Below, one piece after another: positions 7,605-16,031 of a stretch of DNA of 34,261 nucleotides. Made by a program: the position numbers and the translations under genes. The notes under the pieces are model-generated. The model was not told the origin of the DNA. It did not search any database and saw only the letters and a program-made list of their open reading frames with translations. Numbering within the stretch: the stretch's first letter is position 1; each line of letters opens with the position of its first letter. This DNA comes from Acidimicrobiaceae bacterium (GTDB taxonomy: Bacteria > Actinomycetota > Acidimicrobiia > Acidimicrobiales > RAAP-2), in NCBI GenBank assembly GCA_003141815.1, contig PLNQ01000081.1, positions 1 to 34,261 on the forward strand, written 5' to 3'.

Positions 7605-8980
7605 TGGTGCTTCGTGCCTGCAGTACGAATCAGTTCGCTTAGCCGGTTGAGACTCGGCGAAGCAGAGATGTTGAGAACGCAGTCGACGAGGTCGTCAGCG
7701 TGATTCACCGCGATTCGCGCCGCGGAGAAGAGCCCGAGGGCTTTGGCTTCGACGTGACGCGTCTCGAGCGGATCTTCGGGGTCACCAAGGGCGTGCTCCT
7801 TGACCACCACTTCGCGACGGCCATCGCAAAAGAACACTTCGAGGCTCGCACCCCACGCTCGCGGGTACCGCTGATCGAAAATATCAGTATGCGCGACGGC
7901 GACTTTGGCCCTCAGCGCTGCGATGTCAGCGCGCGCGGCGTATAAAGGGTCGAAGTTTTCGAGTCGAGGTGCACCGGCGACTAGAGCGGTGGCGACGGCG
8001 TGCTGCAGTGAGAACATTGCTTCGGCTCGTGATCCTGGTTGGGGTCGATCCGCGAACACCAGCGCGTCGCGGTACGTATTGAGTTCGATCTTCTCAACGG
8101 TCGACGGATCGAATGAGCCCAAGCGATCGCGAAGCGCGAGGGCCGCACTGATCGCGGGATGGACGTGGCGGCATCCGGGCCATGGTTTCAAGGAAGTCGT
8201 CGAGATCTTCCACGGCGTCGTGCCGGGTCGTCCGATGGCGCTGCGGTCAGGGTCAGGACACGCTGCGACGAAGAATCCATGAACGCCCTCAAGGATTTCG
8301 CGCGGTCCTGCCATTCCAGCGAGGGCGAGATCGCTGGCCATCATGCCCGTCATGGCGGCGTGGCCCGCGTGGAGCAACTTGGTCGGCGTTCTCTCCTCGC
8401 GCGTTTGCCACAGGCCGCTCAGCAACGATCCCGCATTCCCGAGGGCAGCGGTATAGAGATCCCTGGTCGGCGGTTCGCTAGAGCCAGTCAGACTGATGGC
8501 CGCGGCGGCGGATCCGAAAGGCCCGCACGTCGACGTAGTGTGCCAGTGCTCGTAGTGGCGCGGACCGACCGCTTCGCCAAGGCGAATCATCGCCTCGTAG
8601 CCACGAACGATGGCGTCGAGCAGTTCGGTGCCAGTGCTTGAGCGATGCTCAGCCGACGAGAGCGCGGCTGCAATCGTGACCGTGCCAGGGTGGAGACGAG
8701 CCTCACGATGGGTCGCGTCGGACTCGAGGGCGATCGACAGGCCACCATTCAGTAGGGCCGCACTCCACGGTTCCCGATTTCCGACCGTGAGGGCGCTAGA
8801 GCGCCCCGAGGGCCGAGTTGCCACGTAGGATGCGAGAGCCCGACCTTCGTCAGTAGTGGTCGCAGCGAATGACGAAGCAAGCCAGTCGAGCAGGTGTAGC
8901 GACGCGAGTCGACGAGTGTCCTCGTCCACGGGCCGCACTAGAAGTTCAGCGAGTGTTTGTGTTAGGGACAGGTTCGACAT
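7601..8980 (-). CDS. MmgE/PrpD family protein (1 of 3)
   Basis: A 459-residue MmgE/PrpD protein, a fold that includes 2-methylcitrate dehydratase, cis-aconitate decarboxylase and iminodisuccinate epimerase. Family landmarks are the N-terminal helical segment HLLDWLASSFAATT, the active-site stretch ALESDATHREARLHPGTVTIAAAL (residues about 85-108, with the conserved His of HPG), WHTTSTCGPFGSAAA, LHAGHAAMTG, the SLKPWPGCRHVHPAI segment, and a smaller C-terminal lid domain. In the active-site segment it has DATHREA where the other two copies have DFDDTHLE, so its chemistry may differ. The ATG at 8980 has AAAGGA upstream. It is transcribed divergently from the GntR gene 29 bp away and is therefore a likely target of that regulator. 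Confidence 0.85.
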   Translation of the reverse strand: MSNLSLTQTLAELLVRPVDEDTRRLASLHLLDWLASSFAATTTDEGRALASYVATRPSGRSSALTVGNREPWSAALLNGGLSIALESDATHREARLHPGTVTIAAALSSAEHRSSTGTELLDAIVRGYEAMIRLGEAVGPRHYEHWHTTSTCGPFGSAAAAISLTGSSEPPTRDLYTAALGNAGSLLSGLWQTREERTPTKLLHAGHAAMTGMMASDLALAGMAGPREILEGVHGFFVAACPDPDRSAIGRPGTTPWKISTTSLKPWPGCRHVHPAISAALALRDRLGSFDPSTVEKIELNTYRDALVFADRPQPGSRAEAMFSLQHAVATALVAGAPRLENFDPLYAARADIAALRAKVAVAHTDIFDQRYPRAWGASLEVFFCDGRREVVVKEHALGDPEDPLETRHVEAKALGLFSAARIAVNHADDLVDCVLNISASPSLNRLSELIRTAGTKHH

Positions 8981-9009
8981 AAGGTCCTTTCGAGAATCGA
9001 GGAGTTGAA

Positions 9010-9729
9010 ATGGTGAGCCATAGCACGAAGGGCAGTCAGGCGGTTCTTCCCTTTGACGTGAAACCCCAACTCGGTGACGAGGTGGCTTCGTATCTGCGCG
9101 ACCTCATCATGTCGGGTCAACTGAGAGGACACGAATATATCCGGATGGACCGAGTGGCGAGCCATCTCGGGGTGAGTGCCACGCCGGTACGTGAGGCACT
9201 TCGCTCGCTGCGCTCGGAAGGCTTTGTGACCCTCGAGCCTCGCAAGGGTTTCGTGGTGGTGCCGCTCAGCGCTAAAGATGTTCGCGACCTCTTCCTTGCC
9301 CAAGCGACGCTCTCGGGCGAACTCACTTCTCGAGCGGCGGCACTCATTGACGACGCGGTGCTTGAACGACTTCGTCGAACCCAAACACGCCTGAGAGAGG
9401 CAGCTGAGAGCAATGATCTCGATACGATCGAACTGGAGAACTACCGGTTCCATCGCGAGATAAATCTTCTGGCTGCATCGTCGAAGTTGTCGTGGCTGCT
9501 GAACATGGTGGCGCGCTATAGCCCGCGTCGTTTCTACGCCAGCATTGAAGGTTGGCCCCAAGCATCGATCGAGGACCACGAAGTCATCATCGAAGCGCTC
9601 GCGTCGCGCGACAGTCAACGTGCGATGGAGGCGATGAGCTCTCATATTATCCATGCAGGTAACTTGCTCGCGGACTTCTTGAGCAACCTTGACGAGACTG
9701 ATGCACGGTCACCTCTCTTCGGCTCTTGA
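9010..9729 (+). CDS. GntR family transcriptional regulator, FCD domain
   Basis: A 239-residue regulator. Residues about 20-85 form the GntR winged helix (YLRDLIMSGQL, then SHLGVSATPVREALRSL, then FVTLEPRKGFVV). Residues about 90-220 form the all-helical FCD effector domain, with the FHREIN segment (about 147) and DHEVIIEALASRD followed by HIIHA, which supply the usual metal and ligand-binding histidines. FCD regulators normally repress catabolic genes and release DNA on binding an acid or sugar acid. The ATG at 9010 follows GAGGAG with suitable spacing. It sits between divergent and co-directional PrpD genes, and the motif at 9737 downstream is a candidate operator, so it probably controls this island. 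Confidence 0.88.
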   Translation: MVSHSTKGSQAVLPFDVKPQLGDEVASYLRDLIMSGQLRGHEYIRMDRVASHLGVSATPVREALRSLRSEGFVTLEPRKGFVVVPLSAKDVRDLFLAQATLSGELTSRAAALIDDAVLERLRRTQTRLREAAESNDLDTIELENYRFHREINLLAASSKLSWLLNMVARYSPRRFYASIEGWPQASIEDHEVIIEALASRDSQRAMEAMSSHIIHAGNLLADFLSNLDETDARSPLFGS

Positions 9730-9736
9730 CATGAGA

Positions 9737-9752
9737 ATCGTATATTGCATAT
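9737..9752. promoter_or_regulatory. candidate GntR operator / -10 region upstream of PrpD 2
   Basis: ATCGTATATTGCATAT contains an imperfect dyad (ATAT-TGC-ATAT) and a TATATT that could be a -10 element 19 bases before the GTG start at 9765. It matches 13 of 16 bases with 13211-13226. Confidence 0.4.
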
Positions 9753-9764
9753 CATGCATGCTTA

Positions 9765-11147
9765 GTGTCTACCCGAAGCCATTCAGTTGTTAGTCCGATT
9801 GCCGAGGAACTCCGCGATACTACCGACCAGGTAGCCAGAGAGGTCGTTCGCCTCGCTCAGTCGACACTGCCTGAGAACGTTATTCACGAGGCTCGACGGT
9901 GCCTGGTCAACGTAATCGGCACGTCGATAGGTGCCTCGCGCCACCCGGGAATTGACGCCATGGTGCGCGCAGGTTTTCGACTTGGCGCCTCGGGAGACGT
10001 GCCGCTGCCGGGCCGGTCTGAGAAATTTGGTCCGCTGTGGGCGGCTACAGTCATCGGAACCCAGGCCCACCTGGACGATTTTGATGACACCCACCTGGCG
10101 ACCGTGATCCATCCGGGTGCGGTGACACTCGCATCGTTGTGGACCCTCGCTGGGCGAAGTGAATCCACCACGAGCGAACTAGTGGCCGCTGCCCTGGGGG
10201 TCGAAGTCCAGTTGCGTGTGGGTCTGGCTATGACCCCTGAGCATTACGACGCGGGATGGCACATCACTGGGACGTGTGGAGTACTGGGAGCGGCCGTGAA
10301 CTCTGCGCTTCGACTTGGGATGAATGCTGAGGACCTTGCGGCGAGTCTCGGTGCCGCGGCCAGCATGACGGTCGGCGTCCGCGAGTCGTTCGGCACGATG
10401 GCCAAGCCGTACCACGCCGGAAAGGCGGCTTCGAACGGACTCTTCGCCGCCCTCTTGCGAACCGAGCACTTGAGCGCGTCACTTCGAGTACTCGAAGCAC
10501 CGCGGGGATTCTTTGGAGTGCTCAATTCCGGCCGATGGCGTCCAGAAGAGCTCCGACAAGGGTGGGGCACGAAGTGGACGATTCTCGAGAACTCCTACAA
10601 GCCCTATCCGTGCGGCGTCGTCACGCATCCGGCGATCGAAGCCGCCACTCGGCTGCATCGACCCGACCGGGACGTCCGTGAGATTGAGGAAGTCCGTGTC
10701 GTGTGCAATCCACTCGTTACCGAGCTCATGGGTAACCTTTCCCCGACCACCGGACTTGAGAGCCGCTTCTCGGCTGTGCATCTGGTGGCGGCTGCGCTGA
10801 TGGACGGTCAAGTGGGCCTTCAACAAGTCACCGATGGTCGAGTCAACGACCCTACGCTCATCGCGCTGCGAGATCGTGTTCACCTCGACGTTGCCGACGA
10901 TGTTGGCCGCGGTGAGGCCCACGTCTATGTACGGACCCCAAGTGGAACCGAGAGGTCTGACGTGGAACACGTCATCGGCAGTCTCGAGCGTCCATTGACC
11001 GACGGGCAACTGGACGAGAAGTTCCGATCTCTTGTTGAACCGGTGCTCGGTGAGCTCGGCGCCGACAGATTGTCGAGTGCCGCGTGGTCGCTCGGCCGGG
11101 GCACTTCACTTCGGGACGTGCAAGTTCTCGCGAGGCCAGCATCATGA
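9765..11147 (+). CDS. MmgE/PrpD family protein (2 of 3)
   Basis: A 460-residue MmgE/PrpD protein. Landmarks are EARRCLVNVIGTSIGASRH near the N-terminus, the active-site segment AHLDDFDDTHLATVIHPGAV (about 104-123), WHITGTCGVLGAAVN, the lysine-containing KPYHAGKAASNG, NSYKPYPCGVVTHPAI, and the C-terminal lid. It is closely similar to the next gene throughout, so the two probably arose by tandem duplication. The GTG at 9765 has no ribosome site but lies about 20 bases after a -10-like TATATT, so a short or absent leader is possible. Its stop overlaps the next ATG in ATGA. Iminodisuccinate epimerase and aconitate decarboxylase belong to this fold. Which reaction is done here cannot be told. Confidence 0.87.
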   Translation: MSTRSHSVVSPIAEELRDTTDQVAREVVRLAQSTLPENVIHEARRCLVNVIGTSIGASRHPGIDAMVRAGFRLGASGDVPLPGRSEKFGPLWAATVIGTQAHLDDFDDTHLATVIHPGAVTLASLWTLAGRSESTTSELVAAALGVEVQLRVGLAMTPEHYDAGWHITGTCGVLGAAVNSALRLGMNAEDLAASLGAAASMTVGVRESFGTMAKPYHAGKAASNGLFAALLRTEHLSASLRVLEAPRGFFGVLNSGRWRPEELRQGWGTKWTILENSYKPYPCGVVTHPAIEAATRLHRPDRDVREIEEVRVVCNPLVTELMGNLSPTTGLESRFSAVHLVAAALMDGQVGLQQVTDGRVNDPTLIALRDRVHLDVADDVGRGEAHVYVRTPSGTERSDVEHVIGSLERPLTDGQLDEKFRSLVEPVLGELGADRLSSAAWSLGRGTSLRDVQVLARPAS

Positions 11148-12493
11148 CGGCCAGTCGTCAACTCGCGGAGTTTGCGGCGGGCCTTGCACTCACGTCGTTG
11201 CCCGCCGACGTCCAAGAGAGTGGACGGCGCACCATGGCCAACGTGATCGGACTCTCGGTCGGAGCGAGTCAGCACGAAGCGCTGAGAGCGGCGCGGCGCG
11301 TGCTTGAAGGTGTCGGAGGTACTCCTCACGCGACGATCCTCGGGCTACCTGGAATAGCACCTGCTTGGAGCGCGGCTTTTCTAAATGGCATGGCGGCGCA
11401 CGTCGAGGACTTCGACGACACCCACCTCGAGACGGTCTTGCACCCAGGTGCGCCAGTTGTTCCTGCGGCCCTGGCCATGGCCGAACTGATTGGCGCAACG
11501 TCGCAGGATCTTGTCGCGGGGGTGATCGCTGGAGTTGAAGTCGGATCTCGAGTCGCCCTTGCGTTGGGAAAGTCGCACTTTGACCGCGGGTGGCACGTAA
11601 CCGGGACTGCCGGCCACGTCGCTGCAGCAGTAGCGGCCGCCCGAGTCGCACGACTTGGAAGCCAAGAGATTCTCACCGCGATGGGCTTGGGCGCGACGAG
11701 CGCGGCGGGTCTTCAAGAAGCACTGGGCACGTCGATCAAATCGGTGCACCCTGGCAAGGCCGCCGCTGATGGAGTGGAGGCAGCGCTGTTGGCATCAGAA
11801 GGTTGGCTGGGACCGAACGAACCGCTCGAGGGGCGCCGTGGACTCGTGGCGCTCGCCAATGGTGCCGGTGATTGGGATCGAGCTCTTCGGGGGTTGGGTC
11901 GTGAATGGGAAGTGACGAGTAATGCGTTCAAGCCCTACGCCTGTGGCATCGTCAGTCATCCCGTCATCGATTTGGCTGTTGCTATCGGTCGTGAATTCGA
12001 TCGCGACCCTTCCGCGATTCAGGCCGTCGAAGTAACGGTCAATCCAGTGGTGCTTGACGTCATGGGGGTGAAGGATCCTCAAACCGGTCTGCAGAGCAAG
12101 TTCAGTGTGTACCACTGCTTCGCGGTGGGTTACCTGGAGGGTGTTGCGGGGCCGGCACAGTACAGCGACGCTCGCGCGGTGGACCCCATCATAAGGGCGT
12201 TGCGCGCCAAGGTATCGGTCGTTCTCGATCACACGATCGCTGCTGACGAATGCCGTGGTGTTGTGACCGGTCCCAACGGGAAGGTGCACCGCCACGTTGC
12301 GCACGCCATCGGATCGGTGGACTCACCTCTGAGCAACGCCGATCTTCGCGCCAAGGTGGTCCTCGTCGCCGGGCCGGTACTTGGCGAGAATGCGGCCGGA
12401 CGTCTCTTTGATGTGACGATGGAATTGGGTCAGCGAACATCCCTTGGCGATTTGATTACCGTGGCGACGCCGTCAGTTGCATGGGGGAAATAG
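11144..12493 (+). CDS. MmgE/PrpD family protein (3 of 3)
   Basis: A 449-residue paralogue of the preceding gene with the same landmarks: RRTMANVIGLSVGASQH, AHVEDFDDTHLETVLHPGAP (about 86-105), WHVTGTAGHVAAAV, KSVHPGKAAADG, NAFKPYACGIVSHPVID and a C-terminal lid domain. The ATG at 11144 is chosen because it overlaps the upstream TGA by 4 bases and begins directly with the conserved helix. The longer frame from 11084 would overlap far into its neighbour. Two adjacent, co-translated copies raise the possibility of a heterodimer, since family members are dimers, or of two consecutive steps. The stop overlaps the isochorismatase-fold gene. Confidence 0.87.
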   Translation: MTASRQLAEFAAGLALTSLPADVQESGRRTMANVIGLSVGASQHEALRAARRVLEGVGGTPHATILGLPGIAPAWSAAFLNGMAAHVEDFDDTHLETVLHPGAPVVPAALAMAELIGATSQDLVAGVIAGVEVGSRVALALGKSHFDRGWHVTGTAGHVAAAVAAARVARLGSQEILTAMGLGATSAAGLQEALGTSIKSVHPGKAAADGVEAALLASEGWLGPNEPLEGRRGLVALANGAGDWDRALRGLGREWEVTSNAFKPYACGIVSHPVIDLAVAIGREFDRDPSAIQAVEVTVNPVVLDVMGVKDPQTGLQSKFSVYHCFAVGYLEGVAGPAQYSDARAVDPIIRALRAKVSVVLDHTIAADECRGVVTGPNGKVHRHVAHAIGSVDSPLSNADLRAKVVLVAGPVLGENAAGRLFDVTMELGQRTSLGDLITVATPSVAWGK

Positions 12494-13167
12494 TGGTCGA
12501 TACGAAACCGACAGTGGAAGTGCTGCGCACGCTCGAAGAAAAGGTTGATCCTCGCCATACGGCAATCCTTGCCATCGACATGGTGAATGATTTTCTTGAT
12601 CCCGAGGGAAAGACACCGAAGCGAGCGCAGCGCCCCTTGGAAAAGGCACGCGTCGCAATTGCTCCGATGAGCTTGGTTCTTGAGCGATCGCGCGAAGCCG
12701 GGGCGCAGGTCGTCTACATTCAACACACCACCATGCCCGACGGCTCATCCAGCTCGGGCCCGTGGATAGATGCCCGTTCACGAGCCACGTTCTCGGTGGG
12801 GGACATTTGCCTCGACGGTACGTGGGGCCAAGAAATCATCCGAGAGCTAACGCCCGAGCCAGGTGACGTCGTCATAAAGAAATTCCGGTACAGCGGCTTT
12901 GCCGGGACTCGCCTTGACGCCTACCTTCGGGCCCGGGGAATCAAGACGGTGGTGTGCATGGGTGTGTCCACGAACGCCTGTGTCGAGGCAACGGCTCGCG
13001 AAGCGTTCAGTCTTGACTACTACGTGGTGTACGTCGCTGATGCCTGTGCCTCGTGGGATATGGACTTGCACGACGCGACGCTCCGCTCCGCTGGGCATCG
13101 ATACGCCACGGTGTGCACCTCGGAAGAACTCTTTCGGGCCTGGCGTAATACTGGCGTTTTGGGCTAG
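12481..13167 (+). CDS. isochorismatase-fold (cysteine) hydrolase
   Basis: A 228-residue isochorismatase-like hydrolase with the full catalytic set D33 (AIDMVNDF), K134 (VIKKFRYSGF) and C167 in GVSTNACVEATAREAF, preceded by the usual cis-peptide region. This points to amide or carbamoyl hydrolysis, as in N-carbamoylsarcosine amidase, biuret hydrolase and nicotinamidase, and not to isochorismate, which lacks the Cys step. ATG 12481 overlaps the PrpD gene by 13 bases. GTG 12493, overlapping in TAGTG with GGGGGA just upstream, is an equally good start. It would release ammonia or a carbamoyl group from a nitrogen-containing substrate and supports the view that the island degrades an amide. Confidence 0.87.
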   Translation: MGEIVVDTKPTVEVLRTLEEKVDPRHTAILAIDMVNDFLDPEGKTPKRAQRPLEKARVAIAPMSLVLERSREAGAQVVYIQHTTMPDGSSSSGPWIDARSRATFSVGDICLDGTWGQEIIRELTPEPGDVVIKKFRYSGFAGTRLDAYLRARGIKTVVCMGVSTNACVEATAREAFSLDYYVVYVADACASWDMDLHDATLRSAGHRYATVCTSEELFRAWRNTGVLG

Positions 13168-13210
13168 GCCGGGCGGAGAAATGAACGTAAGAGCAGTGAC
13201 TAATACTCAG

Positions 13211-13226
13211 ATCGTATATGACATAG
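13211..13226. promoter_or_regulatory. candidate operator / promoter upstream of acyl-CoA dehydrogenase
   Basis: ATCGTATATGACATAG repeats the motif at 9737 and is followed by TAGGATAT, a plausible -10 element. It lies in the 110-bp gap before the acyl-CoA dehydrogenase, the only sizeable gap in this part of the operon, so a second promoter under the same regulator is plausible. Confidence 0.38.
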
Positions 13227-13277
13227 GATATCGGGCATTCTTGAAATGCTGTCGTGTTGAGGCGCTTCAAGCCGAGC

Positions 13278-14456
13278 ATGGGGGGGATTGCGGTGTTGCC
13301 AATTGACGGACTAAGTGAGGTCGAACAGCTCTTCGTCGAGACGGTTTCGCGATTTGTGGACGGCCAAGTCATTCCGAGTGCTCATGATTTGGAGCGATCG
13401 AACACCTACCCCGAAGCGCTGATCAATCAGATGAAGGAGATGGGTCTGTTCGGGCTCGCCATCCCAGAACCCTATGGCGCCGGCCGTGTCTCGGCGCTGG
13501 CGTTTGCCATCATCTCCGAGGAACTTGCGCGAGGGTGGATGTCGCTCGCGGGCTCTATCGGTAGTCACACCGTGATCTCCTATCTGATTGACGTCTTTGG
13601 TACTTCAGAACAGAAGGAGTACTACTTGCCGCCTATGGCGACTGGCGAGATCCGCGCCGCGATGGCGCTCACCGAGCCCGGAGGTGGCTCGGATCTGCAA
13701 GCGATGCTGACGACGGCGACTCGTGACGGAGATCACTACGTCATCAATGGGACGAAGACCTGGATCACGAATGCCGAGCGCGCAGGCGTGATCGGGGTCT
13801 TGCTGAAGACCGATCCACACGCCAAGCCGGCCCACAAAGGCATGTCGCTCATCCTCGCCGAAAAGGGCCCCGGTTTTAGCGTGTCGCGCAGCCTCTCGAA
13901 GCTTGGCTATCGCGGAGTCGAAACCTGCGAGCTCGCCTTCAACGACTTTCGCGTTCCCGCGAGCGCCGTCCTCGGTGGTGTGGAAGGACAAGGCTTTCGC
14001 CAGATGATGACTGGTCTCGAGTTGGGGCGAGTTCAAGTGGCGGCCCGGTCAGTGGGCGTCGCAAGAGCCGCCTTTGATGCCGCCCTCGCGTACTCCCAGC
14101 AACGCGAGGCATTCGGCCAGCCGATATGGCGCCACCAATTCATCGGCGGCTATTTGGCCGACATGGGTACCAAACTGCTTGCGTCGAGGTTGTTGCTGGT
14201 GCACGCGGCCCGAGCGTTCGACGAAGGGCGTCGCTCTGACCTCGAAGCCGGCATGGCGAAGCTCTTCGCCTCTGAGGCGGCGTTGGAGATCGCGACGAGC
14301 TCGATGCGCATTCACGGGAGTTACGGCTACTCAACAGAGTTGGATGTCGAGCGCTATTACCGCGACGCACCGCTCATGATCATCGGGGAGGGGACCAATG
14401 AGATCCAGCGCAACGTCATCGCGCGTCAGCTCGTTGAACGTGGTCATCTTCTATGA
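13278..14456 (+). CDS. acyl-CoA dehydrogenase
   Basis: An FAD-dependent acyl-CoA dehydrogenase of about 390 residues that introduces an alpha-beta double bond into an acyl-CoA and passes electrons to ETF. Visible signatures are AMALTEPGGGSDLQ (first family signature), KTWITNAERA, the FAD-contacting QQREAFGQPIWRHQ segment, and the second signature with IHGSYGYSTELDVERYYRDA. The catalytic Glu is in IGEGTNEIQRNV. ATG 13278 is one choice. GTG 13293, preceded by a run of G, is also good and would start nearer the family consensus. TTG 13254 is less likely. Combined with the CoA-transferase, hydratase and lyase it completes a beta-oxidation-like sequence for a branched or dicarboxylic acid. Confidence 0.88.
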   Translation: MGGIAVLPIDGLSEVEQLFVETVSRFVDGQVIPSAHDLERSNTYPEALINQMKEMGLFGLAIPEPYGAGRVSALAFAIISEELARGWMSLAGSIGSHTVISYLIDVFGTSEQKEYYLPPMATGEIRAAMALTEPGGGSDLQAMLTTATRDGDHYVINGTKTWITNAERAGVIGVLLKTDPHAKPAHKGMSLILAEKGPGFSVSRSLSKLGYRGVETCELAFNDFRVPASAVLGGVEGQGFRQMMTGLELGRVQVAARSVGVARAAFDAALAYSQQREAFGQPIWRHQFIGGYLADMGTKLLASRLLLVHAARAFDEGRRSDLEAGMAKLFASEAALEIATSSMRIHGSYGYSTELDVERYYRDAPLMIIGEGTNEIQRNVIARQLVERGHLL

Positions 14457-14471
14457 GCCCACCAGCGCGAA

Positions 14472-16031
14472 GTGGTCATGGTGAGTTCGTCTGAGCGCCG
14501 AGTGCTTCGCGTAAACGCGGACGACGTCCGGAGGGCGTCGGACGCGCTTCACTTCACGTGGGACGCGGACGTCGTCGATGACGTGTCGGCAGCGGTCAAC
14601 AGAGTCCTGGACGGATACCGCCAACTCGAGGAGTGGTCGGCTACCGACGGCTCAGAACCTGTTGCGTCGCGATCGTTCAGTCGGCCTCGGCCCGGGGAGA
14701 ACCCACTGGGGGCTTGGAAGGTTAAGGCGTCGATTCGAGAATCAGAAGGCGCTCTTAGCGGTGTGCGAGTCGTCGTGAAGGATTCAATTGCTGTTGCGGG
14801 CCTGCCTTTCACTGGGGGAAGTTCTCTACTTGCAGACCACTTCGCGTCGCGCGACGCCGAGGTCGTGCGTCGGGTGCTTGCGGCGGGCGGCGAAGTCGTC
14901 GGCACTGGAGTATGTGAGGACCTTTGCTTCTCGGGATCGAGTTTCACGAGCGCGGACGGGGTGGTTCGCAATCCTTACAATCCGGACTTTGTAAGTGGCG
15001 GGTCGAGTAGCGGGAGTGCCGTACTGGTCGCGACGAACGAGGCGGATCTCGGCATCGGAACGGATCAGGGTGGCTCCATTCGCGGTCCCGCGTCATGGTG
15101 TGGATTGGTGGGGCTGAAGCCGACCTTTGGTCTCGTTCCTTACACCGGAGCGTTAGAGCTCGAGCGATCTGTAGACCACGTGGGATTCCTGGCTCGTGAT
15201 GCTGAGACTGTCGATCGGGCGCTGGTGGCGACGGCGGGCGTTGATCAAGATGATCCGCGGACCCGCTCCTTTGACTTGGACAGGGCGTTGGCTGAAGTGA
15301 CCGGATGGTCGGGCCGACGCATTGGGATCATCGGCAACGCATTCGGTTGGGATGTATCCAATGGCGAGACCGACGAATTGGTGCGCGATGGCGCCGAGCG
15401 GTTCAGTCACCTCGGAATGACGGTCATCGGAATTGACATCGACGATTTTCGCGCAGGCGTGGCGATCTTCTCGCCGATTCTTGGCGAAGGAACCACGTCC
15501 CTCGTCCTCGCAAGTTGTGCCGGCGCGACTAATTGGCCCGGTTGGCTAGACCGATCCACAAGTGACGCGTTGAGTGCCGCGATGCGTACACGTCCGAATG
15601 AATTGCCTCTCACGCTCAAGATCAACGTGCTCGCCGGCGTCATTGCCCTGAGAGCCCAAGGTGTCCACGGCTACGCACTCGCGCGCGAAGGCGTCAAGCG
15701 CCTCCGCGCTGGCATTGACCGCGCGTTAGGCCAAGTGGATTTCCTCTTGCAACCGACGATGCCCTATCCGGCCCCACGGATCCCCGGCGATGATCTTTCG
15801 CTCGCTCGCTACTCAGAGGAGGCTCTTGGAATGTCGCGCAACAACTGCGTGTTCAACCTCACCGGGCACCCCGCGATCAATATCCCGTGCGCCATGACGT
15901 CTGACGGCTTCCCAGTGGGCCTCACGGTCGTCGCGCCTCACGGCTACGACCGCGTGCTCACGAGGTTGGCTCGTGACTACGCCGAATTCTTTCATGTTTC
16001 CGCTGTGCCTTCGTCATGGAGAGACCAATGA
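14472..16031 (+). CDS. amidase signature family amidase (1 of 2)
   Basis: A 519-residue amidase with the Ser-cisSer-Lys triad: K103 (VVVKDSIAVAG), the GGSSSGS serines (178-180) and nucleophile S202 in GTDQGGSIRGPASW, followed by GLVGLKPTFGLVPYTG. It hydrolyses a carboxamide to an acid and ammonia. Compared with minimal amidases it carries about 60 additional N-terminal residues and a long C-terminal half ending in FNLTGHPAINIPC. GTG 14472, ATG 14478 and GTG 14481 are all possible starts, and none has a strong ribosome site. The stop overlaps the permease gene in ATGA, tying this amidase directly to the importer. The imported substrate is therefore likely an amide. Confidence 0.88.
   Translation: MVMVSSSERRVLRVNADDVRRASDALHFTWDADVVDDVSAAVNRVLDGYRQLEEWSATDGSEPVASRSFSRPRPGENPLGAWKVKASIRESEGALSGVRVVVKDSIAVAGLPFTGGSSLLADHFASRDAEVVRRVLAAGGEVVGTGVCEDLCFSGSSFTSADGVVRNPYNPDFVSGGSSSGSAVLVATNEADLGIGTDQGGSIRGPASWCGLVGLKPTFGLVPYTGALELERSVDHVGFLARDAETVDRALVATAGVDQDDPRTRSFDLDRALAEVTGWSGRRIGIIGNAFGWDVSNGETDELVRDGAERFSHLGMTVIGIDIDDFRAGVAIFSPILGEGTTSLVLASCAGATNWPGWLDRSTSDALSAAMRTRPNELPLTLKINVLAGVIALRAQGVHGYALAREGVKRLRAGIDRALGQVDFLLQPTMPYPAPRIPGDDLSLARYSEEALGMSRNNCVFNLTGHPAINIPCAMTSDGFPVGLTVVAPHGYDRVLTRLARDYAEFFHVSAVPSSWRDQ

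Noticed and set aside
8962-9654. 230-residue minus-strand ORF across the GntR gene
   Set aside because: It is an antisense shadow of a well-supported regulator and also overlaps the divergent PrpD start.
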